44,802 bases of DNA from Sphingomonas albertensis (GCF_014358075.1 NZ_JACONT010000036.1:1-44802), one strand, 5' to 3'; positions 25,662 to 34,223 are shown, counted from the first letter of the stretch. Program-made: numbers and translations. The notes: a model not told the origin generated them from the sequence alone.

Positions 25662-25877
25662 GGTAAAGCAGCGTCGACGCGATGCCGACGCATAGTGGGC
25701 GATGGCTAAGGCCTAAGCGCTTGAACGATTGTTATCGGGAGTTCTGATTCCTCAACCTGAGCATCCGTGTGTGGGCGCGTTTTCCGATCGGGGATCGAGT
25801 TTCGGGAATGTCAGGGTTGGTGAGGAAAGCGGACGGGCGGCTTTCGGGGCAATGCGCTGGAAAGCGGACGTCGGGGA

Positions 25878-26156
25878 TTACCGACTTGTGAGCAGCCGCT
25901 TTCTAGACAGCGCGTCCGGGGCCTTGGCCGCTTCGATCCTGATACGGCGATGCAGCACCCCCACCAACAACGGACCGCCAACTAGAAGAAGCCCGACCAG
26001 CACATCTATGAAATCCGGCGACCAGCCAGCCAGCAGAGCCGCTCCATAGATCAGCGCGAAGAACGCGAACCATGTGAATGCTGCGACATCGACAAGGAGC
26101 AGCGGCGTCCTGCTTTGATAGTGCTGGTGTGCAAAACGCCAAAACGCCGCTTTCAT
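25878..26156 (-). CDS. Small two-pass membrane protein
   Basis: Unrecognised protein of 92 aa with two strong hydrophobic segments, about 20-45 (LLLVDVAAFTWFAFFALIYGAALLAG) and 50-68 (FIDVLVGLLLVGGPLLVGVL), then a basic tail (HRRIRIEAAKAPDALSRKR). The charge pattern and a GGGGG element just upstream of the ATG support a real gene. It lies alone in the accessory region. Confidence 0.6.
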   Translation of the reverse strand: MKAAFWRFAHQHYQSRTPLLLVDVAAFTWFAFFALIYGAALLAGWSPDFIDVLVGLLLVGGPLLVGVLHRRIRIEAAKAPDALSRKRLLTSR

Positions 26157-26466
26157 GCTACCCCCATCTCAATTTTGGGCCAATCGTAACGTCGGCTTTC
26201 GGGAAACGCCACCTGCGCTGCGAGCGGCAACAATTAGACGAAATCGGGATGGCCGGAATGGGAGGAAAGCGGACCGTCCGCTTTGGAGGCCACACCCCAA
26301 GAAACCGACCACTGAACGGGTATCTCAAATGCATCAATATTTTGCATCGCTGGCGCCCTCGGTTTCCTGCTCTCTTTGCGCTGAGGCGAAATTCGTGATT
26401 TTTGCATCAGCAGTCATACCGGGTCAGACCATTGCATAGAGCGCTTGGGTCTCGCATCATCAAGCG
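26157..26466. other. Intergenic stretch with an inverted repeat
   Basis: No gene is supported in these 310 bases. A palindrome AAAGCGGAC-C-GTCCGCTTT lies at 26266-26284. GGCTTTCGGG at 26194 is echoed at 25839 and, as CCGCTTTCGGG, at 27072. TTTGCATC occurs at 26341 and 26401. Confidence 0.5.
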
Positions 26467-26967
26467 ATGATCGAACTGTTCCTGCTCGCTATCGCTCCTG
26501 TCCTTGGGAATGCGTCACCAAACTCGGCACTGCAGAGGACGCCTACAACCGACGATGGTCTACCTCGCCTGCAATGCGATACGAACTACACCAACCTTTT
26601 GGGGAAACGTGTTAATTTACCACTCAAGATTACATTCGGGCCAATGGCTAGGGGAGTCGTCCCCTTGAGCCCGAGCGGTCTCGTATTGTATGGTAACGCA
26701 ACATTTGCATTTAGTGGAACTGCTCCAATTGAAGTAACGCAAATTGTTCCCTCGACAGGTGAGGCCGCGACCGATAGCAATCTACAGTCTCTTTTCAAAT
26801 TTAATGGAGGAATCTTTTCTGCCACCACTACAATGCAGAACCTTGACGCTAAGATAGCTTTGATCGAAATCAATTTCACTGAGCGACTTGTGCCATCCGG
26901 CCGGTATCAGAATTGGACCGCGCATTGCCGTCAGGTAAGTGGATTTTACTCGAAAAGCCCGCATTAA
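26467..26967 (+). CDS. Hypothetical secreted protein, AT-rich
   Basis: Unrecognised protein of 166 aa. The start is a short hydrophobic signal (MIELFLLAIAPVLGNAS). The mature part has one Cys near residue 37 (LQCDTNYTNL) and one near the end (WTAHCRQVSGFY), consistent with a disulfide in an exported beta-rich protein. Its codon use is visibly AT-richer than that of the flanking genes, suggesting recent acquisition. The ATG at 26467 has no good ribosome-binding site. Flanking TTTGCATCAG copies at 26401 and 27025 may mark an inserted segment. Confidence 0.55.
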   Translation: MIELFLLAIAPVLGNASPNSALQRTPTTDDGLPRLQCDTNYTNLLGKRVNLPLKITFGPMARGVVPLSPSGLVLYGNATFAFSGTAPIEVTQIVPSTGEAATDSNLQSLFKFNGGIFSATTTMQNLDAKIALIEINFTERLVPSGRYQNWTAHCRQVSGFYSKSPH

Positions 26968-27359
26968 CGATGTGGAACCGACCTACCGATTGCCATCTGC
27001 GTTCTTGATGCAAAACTTTTGATATTTGCATCAGGGGTGACGGGACCGAAAAAATCGCGCTGGACGAATGGCCGCTTTCGGGAGCCGTAGTTCGCAACCC
27101 GTGCGTCCGCAATTGGGCGACACCGGACCCATGAGCGGGACTCGAACCCGCCAAACGCCACGATCGCTCGCTGCGCACGCTCCGACAGCGTCAGGGCCGC
27201 AACCACTTACCGAATTAACGGATGTCCGCAAACGGGAAGCGTAACGGTACCCGGGAACGGCAAGGATTGGGCGTTAGCCGACATAGGAGAGGTCTTTGCG
27301 AGCTTGCGCTTTGGCATGTTCGCGGCTGTGCGAAGGCCGCCGAACAATGGCGGAAAGGC
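26968..27359. other. Intergenic stretch: palindrome and tRNA-like T-arm fragment
   Basis: No gene is supported in these 392 bases. It holds a perfect inverted repeat TGATGCAAA (27006-27014) / TTTGCATCA (27025-27033), a CCGCTTTCGGG motif at 27072, and on the minus strand a T-arm-like sequence GCGGG-TTCGAGT-CCCGC (27151-27135) with no matching tRNA 5' half. Confidence 0.55.
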
Positions 27360-27436
27360 TGGTGCCCCCGGCGAGATTTGAACACGCGGCCTACGGTTTA
27401 GGAAACCGTCGCTCTATCCGGCTGAGCTACGGGGGC
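27360..27436 (-). tRNA. tRNA-Arg (anticodon CCT)
   Basis: The cloverleaf is complete. Acceptor GCCCCCG (27436-27430) pairs with CGGGGGC, then discriminator A and an encoded CCA (3' end at 27360). The D-arm contains GCTCAGCCGGATAGAGC. The anticodon stem ACGGT/ACCGT closes the loop TTCCTAA, so the anticodon is CCT, reading AGG. The T-loop is TTCAAAT. The T-stem GCGTG/CTCGC contains one T-T mismatch, slightly unusual. It marks the right edge of the accessory segment, a common integration site, though no integrase is seen. Confidence 0.95.
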
Positions 27437-27583
27437 ATCGTCGGCGCATTACGCCGGTCGGGGGGGACGATCAAGCTCGGGTGAGTGTGGAAAGCTCGGG
27501 GCTTGTGTCCGGTCGGTCGGCATGGCGCCGGACCCTTGGTATAAACTTCGTGCCGTCGAACGGCTGACCGCGATCTACGCGCA

Positions 27584-27657
27584 ATCAGGATCGCGATCGA
27601 GATGCGATCAAACTCGCGGTCGTGTCGCCATCAGATTCGCGGTCGGAATGCGATCAA
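27584..27657. repeat. Imperfect 46-base tandem duplication
   Basis: A 28-base unit beginning ATCAGGATCGCG at 27584 recurs from 27630 as ATCAGATTCGCG. Both end with ATGCGATCAA, and four or five positions differ. It lies in the 277-base gap between tRNA-Arg and the SWIB gene, where no gene is supported. Confidence 0.5.
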
Positions 27658-27713
27658 GGGCGACGGGTATCGCTGTCGATGCCCCGTCGCCGCTTGCCGT
27701 GCAGTGCAGGCGG

Positions 27714-27974
27714 TTAGGCCTTGACGTGCTGCGAGATGTACTTGTTCATCTCGAACATCGTGCACTTGTCACGCCCGAAGACCTTCTTCAGCTTCTCGTC
27801 AGCCAGAATCTCGCGCTTGTTCTCGGGGTTCTGGAGGTTGTTGGCCTTGATGTAGACCCACACCTTGCTGATCACTTCGCTGCGCGGCAGCTTGTCGTTG
27901 CCGACGATCTCGCCGAGCTCGGGAGAGGGCTGGACGGGGGCGTGGATGCCGCCGGTCTTGGGAGCTGTAGCCAT
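27714..27974 (-). CDS. SWIB/MDM2 domain protein
   Basis: Protein of 86 aa consisting almost wholly of a SWIB fold, as in chromatin-remodelling subunits and MDM2. In bacteria it is found as a stand-alone DNA- or protein-binding domain, mainly in chlamydiae and some proteobacteria. Typical stretches are LPRSEVISKVWVYIKANNLQ and DEKLKKVFGRDKCTMFEMNK. ATG at 27974 has GGAAGG seven bases upstream. The role in this organism is unknown. It precedes no operon partner, and the DUF2945 gene lies 47 bases upstream on the same strand. Confidence 0.88.
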   Translation of the reverse strand: MATAPKTGGIHAPVQPSPELGEIVGNDKLPRSEVISKVWVYIKANNLQNPENKREILADEKLKKVFGRDKCTMFEMNKYISQHVKA

Positions 27975-28021
27975 AAGCATTCCTTCCTGTTGCGCGCGTG
28001 CGTTAGGCACTGCGCGCGTGG

Positions 28022-28225
28022 TCACGCCTTGGTGAGCGCGTCCGCCTTGTGCGCTGCCTTGCCGCCCTTGTCACTCCTTACGATGAACTGCGGCTCCTCC
28101 TTGGAGGCCTTGACGGTGTGGCCCTTGATCTTCGTGTCGGTCGTCTGCTTCTTCTCGACCGTGCCGTGCGCCTCGCCGCCGTGCGATTTCCAGGTGACCT
28201 CGTCGCCCTTCTTCGGATCTTTCAT
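28022..28225 (-). CDS. DUF2945 (hypervirulence-associated, Tudor-like) protein
   Basis: Small basic protein of 67 aa. It begins [20 protein letters not shown] and ends with Lys/Ala-rich [18 protein letters not shown]. The GDEVxWKSHGGxxxGTVxxK pattern is that of the DUF2945 family, which is predicted to adopt a Tudor-like barrel. AAGGAGA precedes the ATG at 28225. Likely in one unit with the SWIB gene downstream. The function is unknown. Confidence 0.87.
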   Translation of the reverse strand: MKDPKKGDEVTWKSHGGEAHGTVEKKQTTDTKIKGHTVKASKEEPQFIVRSDKGGKAAHKADALTKA

Positions 28226-28344
28226 CGCGCCATCTCCTTGAATTGAAAGGATCAAGCGCGGGAAAGCGGCATTGGTTGCATCGGCGGCGGGTTGCGGAGG
28301 CGAGGCGCGGGGGGCATCAGGGCGGCAATCAAGGAGACCGACCG

Positions 28345-29451
28345 ATGAAGACCCGCGCCGCTGTCGCATTCGAGGCAAAAAAACCGCTCGAGATCGTCGA
28401 ACTCGACCTCGAAGGGCCGAAATTCGGCGAAGTGCTCGTCGAAATCATGGCGACGGGCATCTGTCATACCGACGCGTACACGCTCGACGGGCTTGATTCG
28501 GAAGGCTTGTTTCCGAGCGTACTGGGCCATGAGGGCGCCGGGATCGTGCGCGAGATCGGTGCGGGCGTGACCAGCGTCGCGGTCGGCGATCACGTCATCC
28601 CGCTCTACACCCCCGAATGCCGCCAGTGTAAGTCGTGCCTCAGCCAGAAGACCAACCTGTGCACCGCGATCCGCGCGACGCAAGGGAAAGGTCTGATGCC
28701 CGACGGCACGACGCGGTTCAGCTACAAGGGGCAGCCGATCTTCCATTACATGGGCTGCTCGACCTTCTCGAACTTCACGGTGCTGCCGGAGATCGCGGTT
28801 GCGAAGATCCGCGAGGACGCGCCGTTCGATACGTCGTGCTATGTCGGCTGCGGCGTGACGACCGGCGTCGGCGCGGTGGTGCACACGGCGAAGGTCCAGC
28901 CGGGCGATACCGTCGTCGTGTTCGGGCTCGGCGGGATTGGGTTGAACGTGATCCAGGGCGCACGGCTGGCCGGCGCGGGGATGATCGTCGGCGTCGACAT
29001 CAATCCGGACCGGGAGGAATGGGGACGTCGCTTCGGCATGACGCACTTCGCCAATCCCAAGGATGTGGGTGACATCGTCCAGCACATCGTCGCCCTGACC
29101 GATGGCGGTGCGGACTATACGTTCGACGCGACCGGCAACACGACCGTTATGCGGCAGGCGCTGGAGGCGTGCCATCGCGGTTGGGGGACCTCGATCGTGA
29201 TCGGCGTGGCCGAGGCGGGCAAGGAGATTTCGACGCGACCGTTCCAGCTCGTCACCGGACGTAACTGGCGCGGGACCGCGTTCGGCGGCGCGCGGGGGCG
29301 GACCGATACGCCGAAGATCGTCGACTGGTACATGAACGGGATGATCGAGATCGACCCGATGATCACGCACCGTCTGACGCTCGACGAGATCAACAAGGGC
29401 TTCGACCTGATGCACGCCGGCGAGAGCATCCGCTCCGTCGTGATCTACTGA
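28345..29451 (+). CDS. adhC: S-(hydroxymethyl)glutathione dehydrogenase / class III alcohol dehydrogenase
   Basis: Zinc-dependent enzyme of 368 aa that oxidises the glutathione-formaldehyde adduct to S-formylglutathione. Catalytic zinc ligands are in [11 protein letters not shown] and LGHEGAG. The structural zinc site is the four-Cys [15 protein letters not shown]. The NAD fold has [25 protein letters not shown] precedes the ATG at 28345. It is the first gene of the unit with a VOC protein and S-formylglutathione hydrolase, so the formaldehyde pathway is complete up to formate. The symbol frmA is also used for this enzyme. Confidence 0.95.
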   Translation: MKTRAAVAFEAKKPLEIVELDLEGPKFGEVLVEIMATGICHTDAYTLDGLDSEGLFPSVLGHEGAGIVREIGAGVTSVAVGDHVIPLYTPECRQCKSCLSQKTNLCTAIRATQGKGLMPDGTTRFSYKGQPIFHYMGCSTFSNFTVLPEIAVAKIREDAPFDTSCYVGCGVTTGVGAVVHTAKVQPGDTVVVFGLGGIGLNVIQGARLAGAGMIVGVDINPDREEWGRRFGMTHFANPKDVGDIVQHIVALTDGGADYTFDATGNTTVMRQALEACHRGWGTSIVIGVAEAGKEISTRPFQLVTGRNWRGTAFGGARGRTDTPKIVDWYMNGMIEIDPMITHRLTLDEINKGFDLMHAGESIRSVVIY

Positions 29452-29462
29452 GGGGCGGGGCC

Positions 29463-29846
29463 ATGTTTACGCATATCATGCTCGGCGCCGATGACATCGC
29501 TGCCTCGAAGACGTTCTACGACGCGGCGCTGGGTGCGCTTGGCGTTCCCGAGGGCGTCATCGATGAATGGGGGCGGGTGGTCTACGCGCATGACGGCGGG
29601 CGCTTTCTGCTGACCAAGCCGATCGACGGGCAGCTGGCGAGCCACGGCAACGGGAGCACGATGGGGTTTGCGGCTGCCTCTACGGAGGCCGCCGATGCCT
29701 GGCACGCTGCGGGCCTCGCGAACGGCGGGACGGCCTGTGAGGATCCGCCGGGCGTCCGGGAAGCGACCGGCGGGCGGAAGCTGTACCTCGCATATCTGCG
29801 CGATCCGTCGGGGAACAAGATCTGCGCGCTGCACCGGGTCGCGTGA
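29463..29846 (+). CDS. VOC (glyoxalase/bleomycin-resistance) family protein
   Basis: Single-domain VOC protein of 127 aa. The start FTHIMLGADDIAASKTFYDA and the end YLRDPSGNKICALHRV are characteristic betaalphabetabetabeta modules. Candidate metal ligands are His4 and the conserved residues of the second module. It sits between adhC (11 bases) and fghA (one-base overlap, TGATG) in a formaldehyde unit. It may act on a related glutathione adduct or as a lyase such as a Gfa-like helper. No specific activity can be read from the sequence. Confidence 0.87.
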   Translation: MFTHIMLGADDIAASKTFYDAALGALGVPEGVIDEWGRVVYAHDGGRFLLTKPIDGQLASHGNGSTMGFAAASTEAADAWHAAGLANGGTACEDPPGVREATGGRKLYLAYLRDPSGNKICALHRVA

Positions 29847-30682
29847 TGGAGACCGTTTCCACCAGCAAGGCGTATGGCGGCATTCAGGGCGTGTACCGTC
29901 ACGCCTCGACCGCGACCGGCACCGACATGACCTTCGCGGTCTATGTGCCGCCACATGACGAAGGCGCGCGGTTGCCGGTGCTGTGGTTCCTGTCGGGGCT
30001 GACCTGCACGCACGCGAACGTCATGGACAAGGGCGAGTATCGGCGCACGTGTGCAGAGCTCGGCGTGATCCTGGTTGCGCCGGATACCTCGCCGCGGGGC
30101 GACGACGTGCCGGACGACGACGCGTATGACTTCGGCAAGGGCGCTGGCTTTTATGTGGACGCGACCCAGGAGCCCTGGGCGAAGAACTTCCGGATGCGGT
30201 CCTATGTCGAGGACGAACTGCCCGCACTGATCGCAGCGCAGTTTCCGATGGCGGACATGGCGCGGCAGGGGATCTTCGGACACTCGATGGGGGGCCATGG
30301 CGCGCTGACGATCGCGTTGCGCAACCCGGATCGGTTCAGGAGCGTGTCGGCGTTCGCGCCGATCGTGTCACCGCTACACTGTGCGTGGGGGGAGAAGGCG
30401 CTTGGCGGGTATCTCGGGTCGGACCGTATGGCGTGGCGCGCATATGACGCGTGTGCGCTGATCGAGGATGGCGCGCGGGTGGCCGAGATCCTGGTCGATC
30501 AGGGAGATGCGGATGGTTTCCTGGTCGAGCAGTTGAAGCCGGAGTTGCTGGTGGCGGCGTGCGAGGCGGCGGGGATAGACCTCACGCTGCGGATGCAACC
30601 GGGATACGACCACAGCTACAATTTCATCTCGACGTTCATGGCGGACCATGTCGCGTGGCATGCGGAGCGGTTGGGGCGCTAA
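29846..30682 (+). CDS. fghA: S-formylglutathione hydrolase
   Basis: Esterase-D-type enzyme of 278 aa that splits S-formylglutathione to formate and glutathione. The nucleophile Ser147 is in GHSMGGHGAL. The family marks VLWFLSGLTCTHANVM (46-61) and DTSPRGDDVPDDDAYDFGKG (80-99) are present. The catalytic His is in the YDHSYNF motif near the C-terminus. The ATG shares one base with the VOC stop. Completes the adhC pathway. Confidence 0.95.
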   Translation: METVSTSKAYGGIQGVYRHASTATGTDMTFAVYVPPHDEGARLPVLWFLSGLTCTHANVMDKGEYRRTCAELGVILVAPDTSPRGDDVPDDDAYDFGKGAGFYVDATQEPWAKNFRMRSYVEDELPALIAAQFPMADMARQGIFGHSMGGHGALTIALRNPDRFRSVSAFAPIVSPLHCAWGEKALGGYLGSDRMAWRAYDACALIEDGARVAEILVDQGDADGFLVEQLKPELLVAACEAAGIDLTLRMQPGYDHSYNFISTFMADHVAWHAERLGR

Positions 30683-30722
30683 CCGCGGTTTTGGTGGTTC
30701 AAGGCTGTCGGTGTGCGGGCCG

Positions 30723-30816
30723 TGCCCTCACCATTGCCGCCTTCGGCGTCTCTCCCTCTCCCGATGGGAGAGGGAAGGAGCCCGCGGCGGCTTCGCCTTG
30801 GGAAGGGTGAGGCAAG
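30723..30816. repeat. Paired intergenic palindrome, family D variant
   Basis: CTCTCCCTCTCCCGATGGGA (around 30750) and its inverse, with outer CCCTCACC / GGTGAGG and GCCGCCTTCGGCG-like arms. First of three different repeat units lined up in the 466-base gap after fghA, which has no gene. Confidence 0.65.
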
Positions 30817-30866
30817 GGAGTATCGGTCGTCACGGTGTGGTTTGGGCCAACGCCGTCCCAAAGATC

Positions 30867-30947
30867 GTCATCCTGACGAAAGTCAGGACCCAGGGTTACG
30901 TACGCCGCACCGATTGGCTCTGGGTTCTGACTTTCGTCAGGATGACG
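30867..30947. repeat. Paired intergenic palindrome, family A variant
   Basis: TCATCCTGACGAAAGTCAGG (30868-30887) with ACCCAGGGTT is mirrored by GGGTTCTGACTTTCGTCAGGATGA, ending at 30946. A related pair lies in the ilvC-ilvN gap (40337-40418). Confidence 0.75.
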
Positions 30948-30987
30948 GCTGCGGCATAGGTCAGTCGTATCGACGTCCGATCTACCA

Positions 30988-31111
30988 ATCCTCCCCCGCG
31001 AGGGGGAGGTGGCTGGCTCTTGCCAGACGGAGGGGGAGGTAAGGTGTAACCGCCGTTGCGTGTCCTCCCCCTCCGTCGCTTCGCGCCACCTCCCCCTGGC
31101 GGGGGAGGATC
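30988..31111. repeat. Paired intergenic palindrome, family C
   Basis: CCTCCCCCGCGAGGGGGAGG (30990-31009) plus TGGC..CAGACGGAGGGGGAGG is mirrored by an arm ending with CCCCCTGGCGGGGGAGGATC near 31111. Near copy of 16210-16331. It lies after the TonB receptor stop. Confidence 0.75.
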
Positions 31112-31148
31112 GTTAGAGCAGCCGAAGCTCTGCGGATGCTGTGCCCCC

Positions 31149-34133
31149 TCAGAACTTGAACCCGGCCGCGACGCCGTACCGGCGTGGTTCGATCGTGAAG
31201 ATGTTGGTGAACAGCCCGGCGGACTGGTCGGTCACGTACTGCCCGGTCGTGGCATCGTTGTTGGTCAGATTCTGCACGTACGCGCGGACGTAGAAGCGGT
31301 CTTCGCGCGCGTTGAGCTGGACCTGCATGTTGACGACTTCATACCCCTGGATCCGGTCGATCTGGGTGTTGAAGATGCTGCCCGACAGCCCGCCGGTGTA
31401 GTTGAGGTCGGCACGCGGCACGAGGCTCATGCCGTTGGCGAAGTCGATCGTGTACTGCGCGCCGACCGACCATTTGTAGGTCGGCGCCTGGGGCAGGCGG
31501 TTGCCGCGGATGTTGGTGGTCACGCCGTCGAGCACCGACACGCCGCTCGCCGCGGCGTTGGCCCCCAGCGCGGAGCAGATCCCGAACGCACCGGTTGCCG
31601 CGATCGTCGGGATCGCGGTCGGCGCGCGCAGGCCGATCGCGCGATTGACCAGCGCGACATAGCCGTTCGACAATGCCGCATTGCCTGCGACGTTCGGGAC
31701 GACGACGCAGTTCGACGCGTTGGTGATGTCCTTGATGATCACCGCGTCGGCCCGGCCGCCCGACACGTCGCGCGGGTTCACCAGGAACTTGTCGCTCGAC
31801 ACCTTCGAATGGAGGTAGCTCGCGTTCATGTTGACCACGAACGCCGGCACCGGGCTCATGATCGCCTCCGCCTCGACGCCGTAGATATCGGCGTCGACAT
31901 TGTCGTTGACCGAGGTCCGCGCGACGATCCTGCTCAGCTGCAAATTCTTGTACTGGTAATAGAATCCGGTGAGGTTCAGCCTGAACTGGCCGCCGCCGAA
32001 GGTGTTCTTCGAGCCGATCTCGTACGCGTTGACCTGTTCGGGCAGGAACGTGCTGCTGACGTTGAACATCGGCAGCAGCGGTGGGTTGATCCCGCCCGAC
32101 TTATACCCGCGCGAGTAGGACGCGTAGAGCAGGTTGTTCTCGGTGATCCGGTAATCGACCACCGCCCGGCCGGTCAGCCGCGAGAAGCTGACCTGCGCAT
32201 TGGCGAATTCCTGGCGCCCGGGCAGGTTCGGGTCGAAATCGACCGTGCCGTAGTTCAGCCCCTGTTCGATGCCGGTGGCGCCGATCGGCGTCAGCACGTT
32301 GAGCGCGAGGTTGCGCGCCTGGTCGGTCTTCTCGTCATGGTTGTAGCGCAGGCCGACGGTCAGCTTCAGCTTGTCGGTAAACTTGAAATACGTTTCGCCG
32401 AAGATGCCGTAGGATTTCAGGCGGAACTCGACGTCGCTGTTGCGATAGAACGGCGTGGACAGGAAATAGCCGTTGCCGGCGGGCAGCCCCGCTCCCGCCG
32501 CGTTCGCCGAGCCGAGGATGCCCGAGGCATAGTCTAGCCCGAACGCGTTGACGAAATAGTCCGTGTTGGTCGATTTGCTGTCGACATAGATGCCGCCAAG
32601 CAGGAAGTTGAACATCCCGTCGAAATTGCTGTCGAGATGCGCTTCGGCGGAAAACTGGCGGCTCTTCTGGCGCGAGCGATCGAAGTCCAGACTCTGCGCA
32701 TAGCACCCGATCGAGTTGCCGCCATAGATGCCGACATTGTTCGGATCGGCGGCGGACTGGCACACGCCGCCGGCGGGGCCGTTGGGGATCAGCGCCTGCC
32801 GTACGCCGCTGAGGAACGCGAACGGCGATCCGGTGCGCGCGAGTGCATTGAGCGTGGCGAGCCCGACATTGTTGGTCAGCGGGTTCTCGACCGCGAGGTT
32901 GTAGTCGGCGGTGCTGTCGACGACGTTGCGCGTGTAGCCACCGGTGAAGTTCAGGCTGACCGGGCCGAAATCGTGGAAGATCTTCGCGGTATATTGCTCC
33001 TCTTCGGCGAAATAGGTCGGGCTGTAGTCGAGCGATACGGTCCGTACGTCCGATGGGTTGACCACGCCGGCGTAGGTATCCTGGCCGTAGAGGCTCTGCA
33101 GCCCGAAGCGTCCCAGCGCGGGGTTGTTGACCGCGAAGAACTCGCTCGAACTGAGCACCGCCGCCAGCGTCGAATTGCCGTTCGCGGTCTCGTTGGCGAG
33201 GCGGTCGGGAAGGCAGCCGAGGATGCCGGTCGGATCGCGGTGGCAGAGCTGCTTCTGCAAGCGCGAGCGATCGTCCTTCTCGCGAAAATACGATCCGATC
33301 AGGTCGATCCGGGTGTTGCTGGTCGGCGCCCACGACAGCGTGCCGCGCACCGAATACAGATCCCGTCCGTCGATGTCGCGACCGTCGTACAGGTTCTTGG
33401 TATAGCCGTCGCGATTGAGATAGGTGCCGGCGACGCGGATGCCGAGCGTTTCGGTGAAGGGCAGATTGATCATCGCCCGCACGCGCTTCGAATCGTAATT
33501 GCCATATTCGAACTCGGCGGCGGAATGCACGCCGGTGAGATCGGGCTTGGCGGAGATGAAGTTGACCACGCCCGAGGTCGCGTTGCGGCCGAACAACGTG
33601 CCCTGTGGACCGCGGAGAACCTCGATCCGCTCCAGATCGAAGAACTCGCTCTCGAACAGGCGGGTTGTGACCAGCGGCATGTCGTTGACGTGGATGCCGG
33701 TCGCGGTGTCGCAGGTCGCGCCGGTGCACAGATCGCCGATCCCGCGGATCGTAAAGCTCGACGTGGTGAAGTTGGTCTTGGTGAAAGTGATGTTGGGCAG
33801 CGTCTGTTGGAGCGCGCTCGGGTTGACGATCTGCTGCTTGGCGATGTTGTCAGCGGTAAAAGCGCTCACAGCAATCGGAACAACCTGCAAACGCTGCGAT
33901 TGGCGTTGTGCGGTAATCACGATATCCTGCGCGCCGTATGGATCGGTCGGCGGCGCGATGGAGGCGTCTTGGGTCGTCTGCGTCGACGTCGTTGGCGTTG
34001 AGGGGGCCTCCTGACCGGGCCCATTGGTGGGTGCGGTGTTTTCAGCCGATGTCGTGGTGGCCGTCTGCGCCATTGCCGGCGCAATCGACAGGAGTATCAT
34101 CGCCGAAGCGGCGAGCAATTCGAACTTAGCCAT
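31149..34133 (-). CDS. TonB-dependent outer-membrane receptor
   Basis: Receptor of 994 aa. Signal peptide to about residue 22 (PAMAQ), a long Thr/Pro-rich linker, then TonB box DIVITAQ at 70-76. The plug domain follows with FTIRGIG, RIEVLRGPQGTLFGRNATSG and NFISAKPDL, then a 22-strand barrel ending in a terminal Phe (YGVAAGFKF), as outer-membrane insertion needs. Cys pairs in the plug loop (LCTGATC) and in extracellular loops are notable. The ATG at 34133 has GGAGAGGA upstream. Length and style match sphingomonad receptors for plant- or sterol-type compounds or siderophores, but the ligand is unknown. Divergent from folE. Confidence 0.93.
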   Translation of the reverse strand: MAKFELLAASAMILLSIAPAMAQTATTTSAENTAPTNGPGQEAPSTPTTSTQTTQDASIAPPTDPYGAQDIVITAQRQSQRLQVVPIAVSAFTADNIAKQQIVNPSALQQTLPNITFTKTNFTTSSFTIRGIGDLCTGATCDTATGIHVNDMPLVTTRLFESEFFDLERIEVLRGPQGTLFGRNATSGVVNFISAKPDLTGVHSAAEFEYGNYDSKRVRAMINLPFTETLGIRVAGTYLNRDGYTKNLYDGRDIDGRDLYSVRGTLSWAPTSNTRIDLIGSYFREKDDRSRLQKQLCHRDPTGILGCLPDRLANETANGNSTLAAVLSSSEFFAVNNPALGRFGLQSLYGQDTYAGVVNPSDVRTVSLDYSPTYFAEEEQYTAKIFHDFGPVSLNFTGGYTRNVVDSTADYNLAVENPLTNNVGLATLNALARTGSPFAFLSGVRQALIPNGPAGGVCQSAADPNNVGIYGGNSIGCYAQSLDFDRSRQKSRQFSAEAHLDSNFDGMFNFLLGGIYVDSKSTNTDYFVNAFGLDYASGILGSANAAGAGLPAGNGYFLSTPFYRNSDVEFRLKSYGIFGETYFKFTDKLKLTVGLRYNHDEKTDQARNLALNVLTPIGATGIEQGLNYGTVDFDPNLPGRQEFANAQVSFSRLTGRAVVDYRITENNLLYASYSRGYKSGGINPPLLPMFNVSSTFLPEQVNAYEIGSKNTFGGGQFRLNLTGFYYQYKNLQLSRIVARTSVNDNVDADIYGVEAEAIMSPVPAFVVNMNASYLHSKVSSDKFLVNPRDVSGGRADAVIIKDITNASNCVVVPNVAGNAALSNGYVALVNRAIGLRAPTAIPTIAATGAFGICSALGANAAASGVSVLDGVTTNIRGNRLPQAPTYKWSVGAQYTIDFANGMSLVPRADLNYTGGLSGSIFNTQIDRIQGYEVVNMQVQLNAREDRFYVRAYVQNLTNNDATTGQYVTDQSAGLFTNIFTIEPRRYGVAAGFKF

Positions 34134-34202
34134 GGCAGTCCTCTCCCCGATCGTGCCGGTCTTTGCCGATTCACGATTTAGTTTTTCAGGTATGGCGAAG
34201 TA

Positions 34203-34223
34203 ACGATTAAAAAAATCAATCGT
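34203..34223. promoter_or_regulatory. AT-rich inverted repeat in the TonB receptor/folE control region
   Basis: ACGATT (34203-34208) and AATCGT (34218-34223) flank nine bases in the 203-base divergent gap. This region is AT-rich compared with the genes and should hold both promoters. An operator role is only a guess. Confidence 0.3.

Noticed and set aside
26964..27206. Minus-strand frame of 80 codons over the T-arm fragment
   Set aside because: No ribosome-binding site, atypical composition and overlap with repeat-like motifs; probably non-coding.
23134..27436. Prophage, integrative element or defence island at tRNA-Arg
   Set aside because: No integrase, toxin-antitoxin, nuclease or phage gene and no duplicate of the tRNA end could be found.
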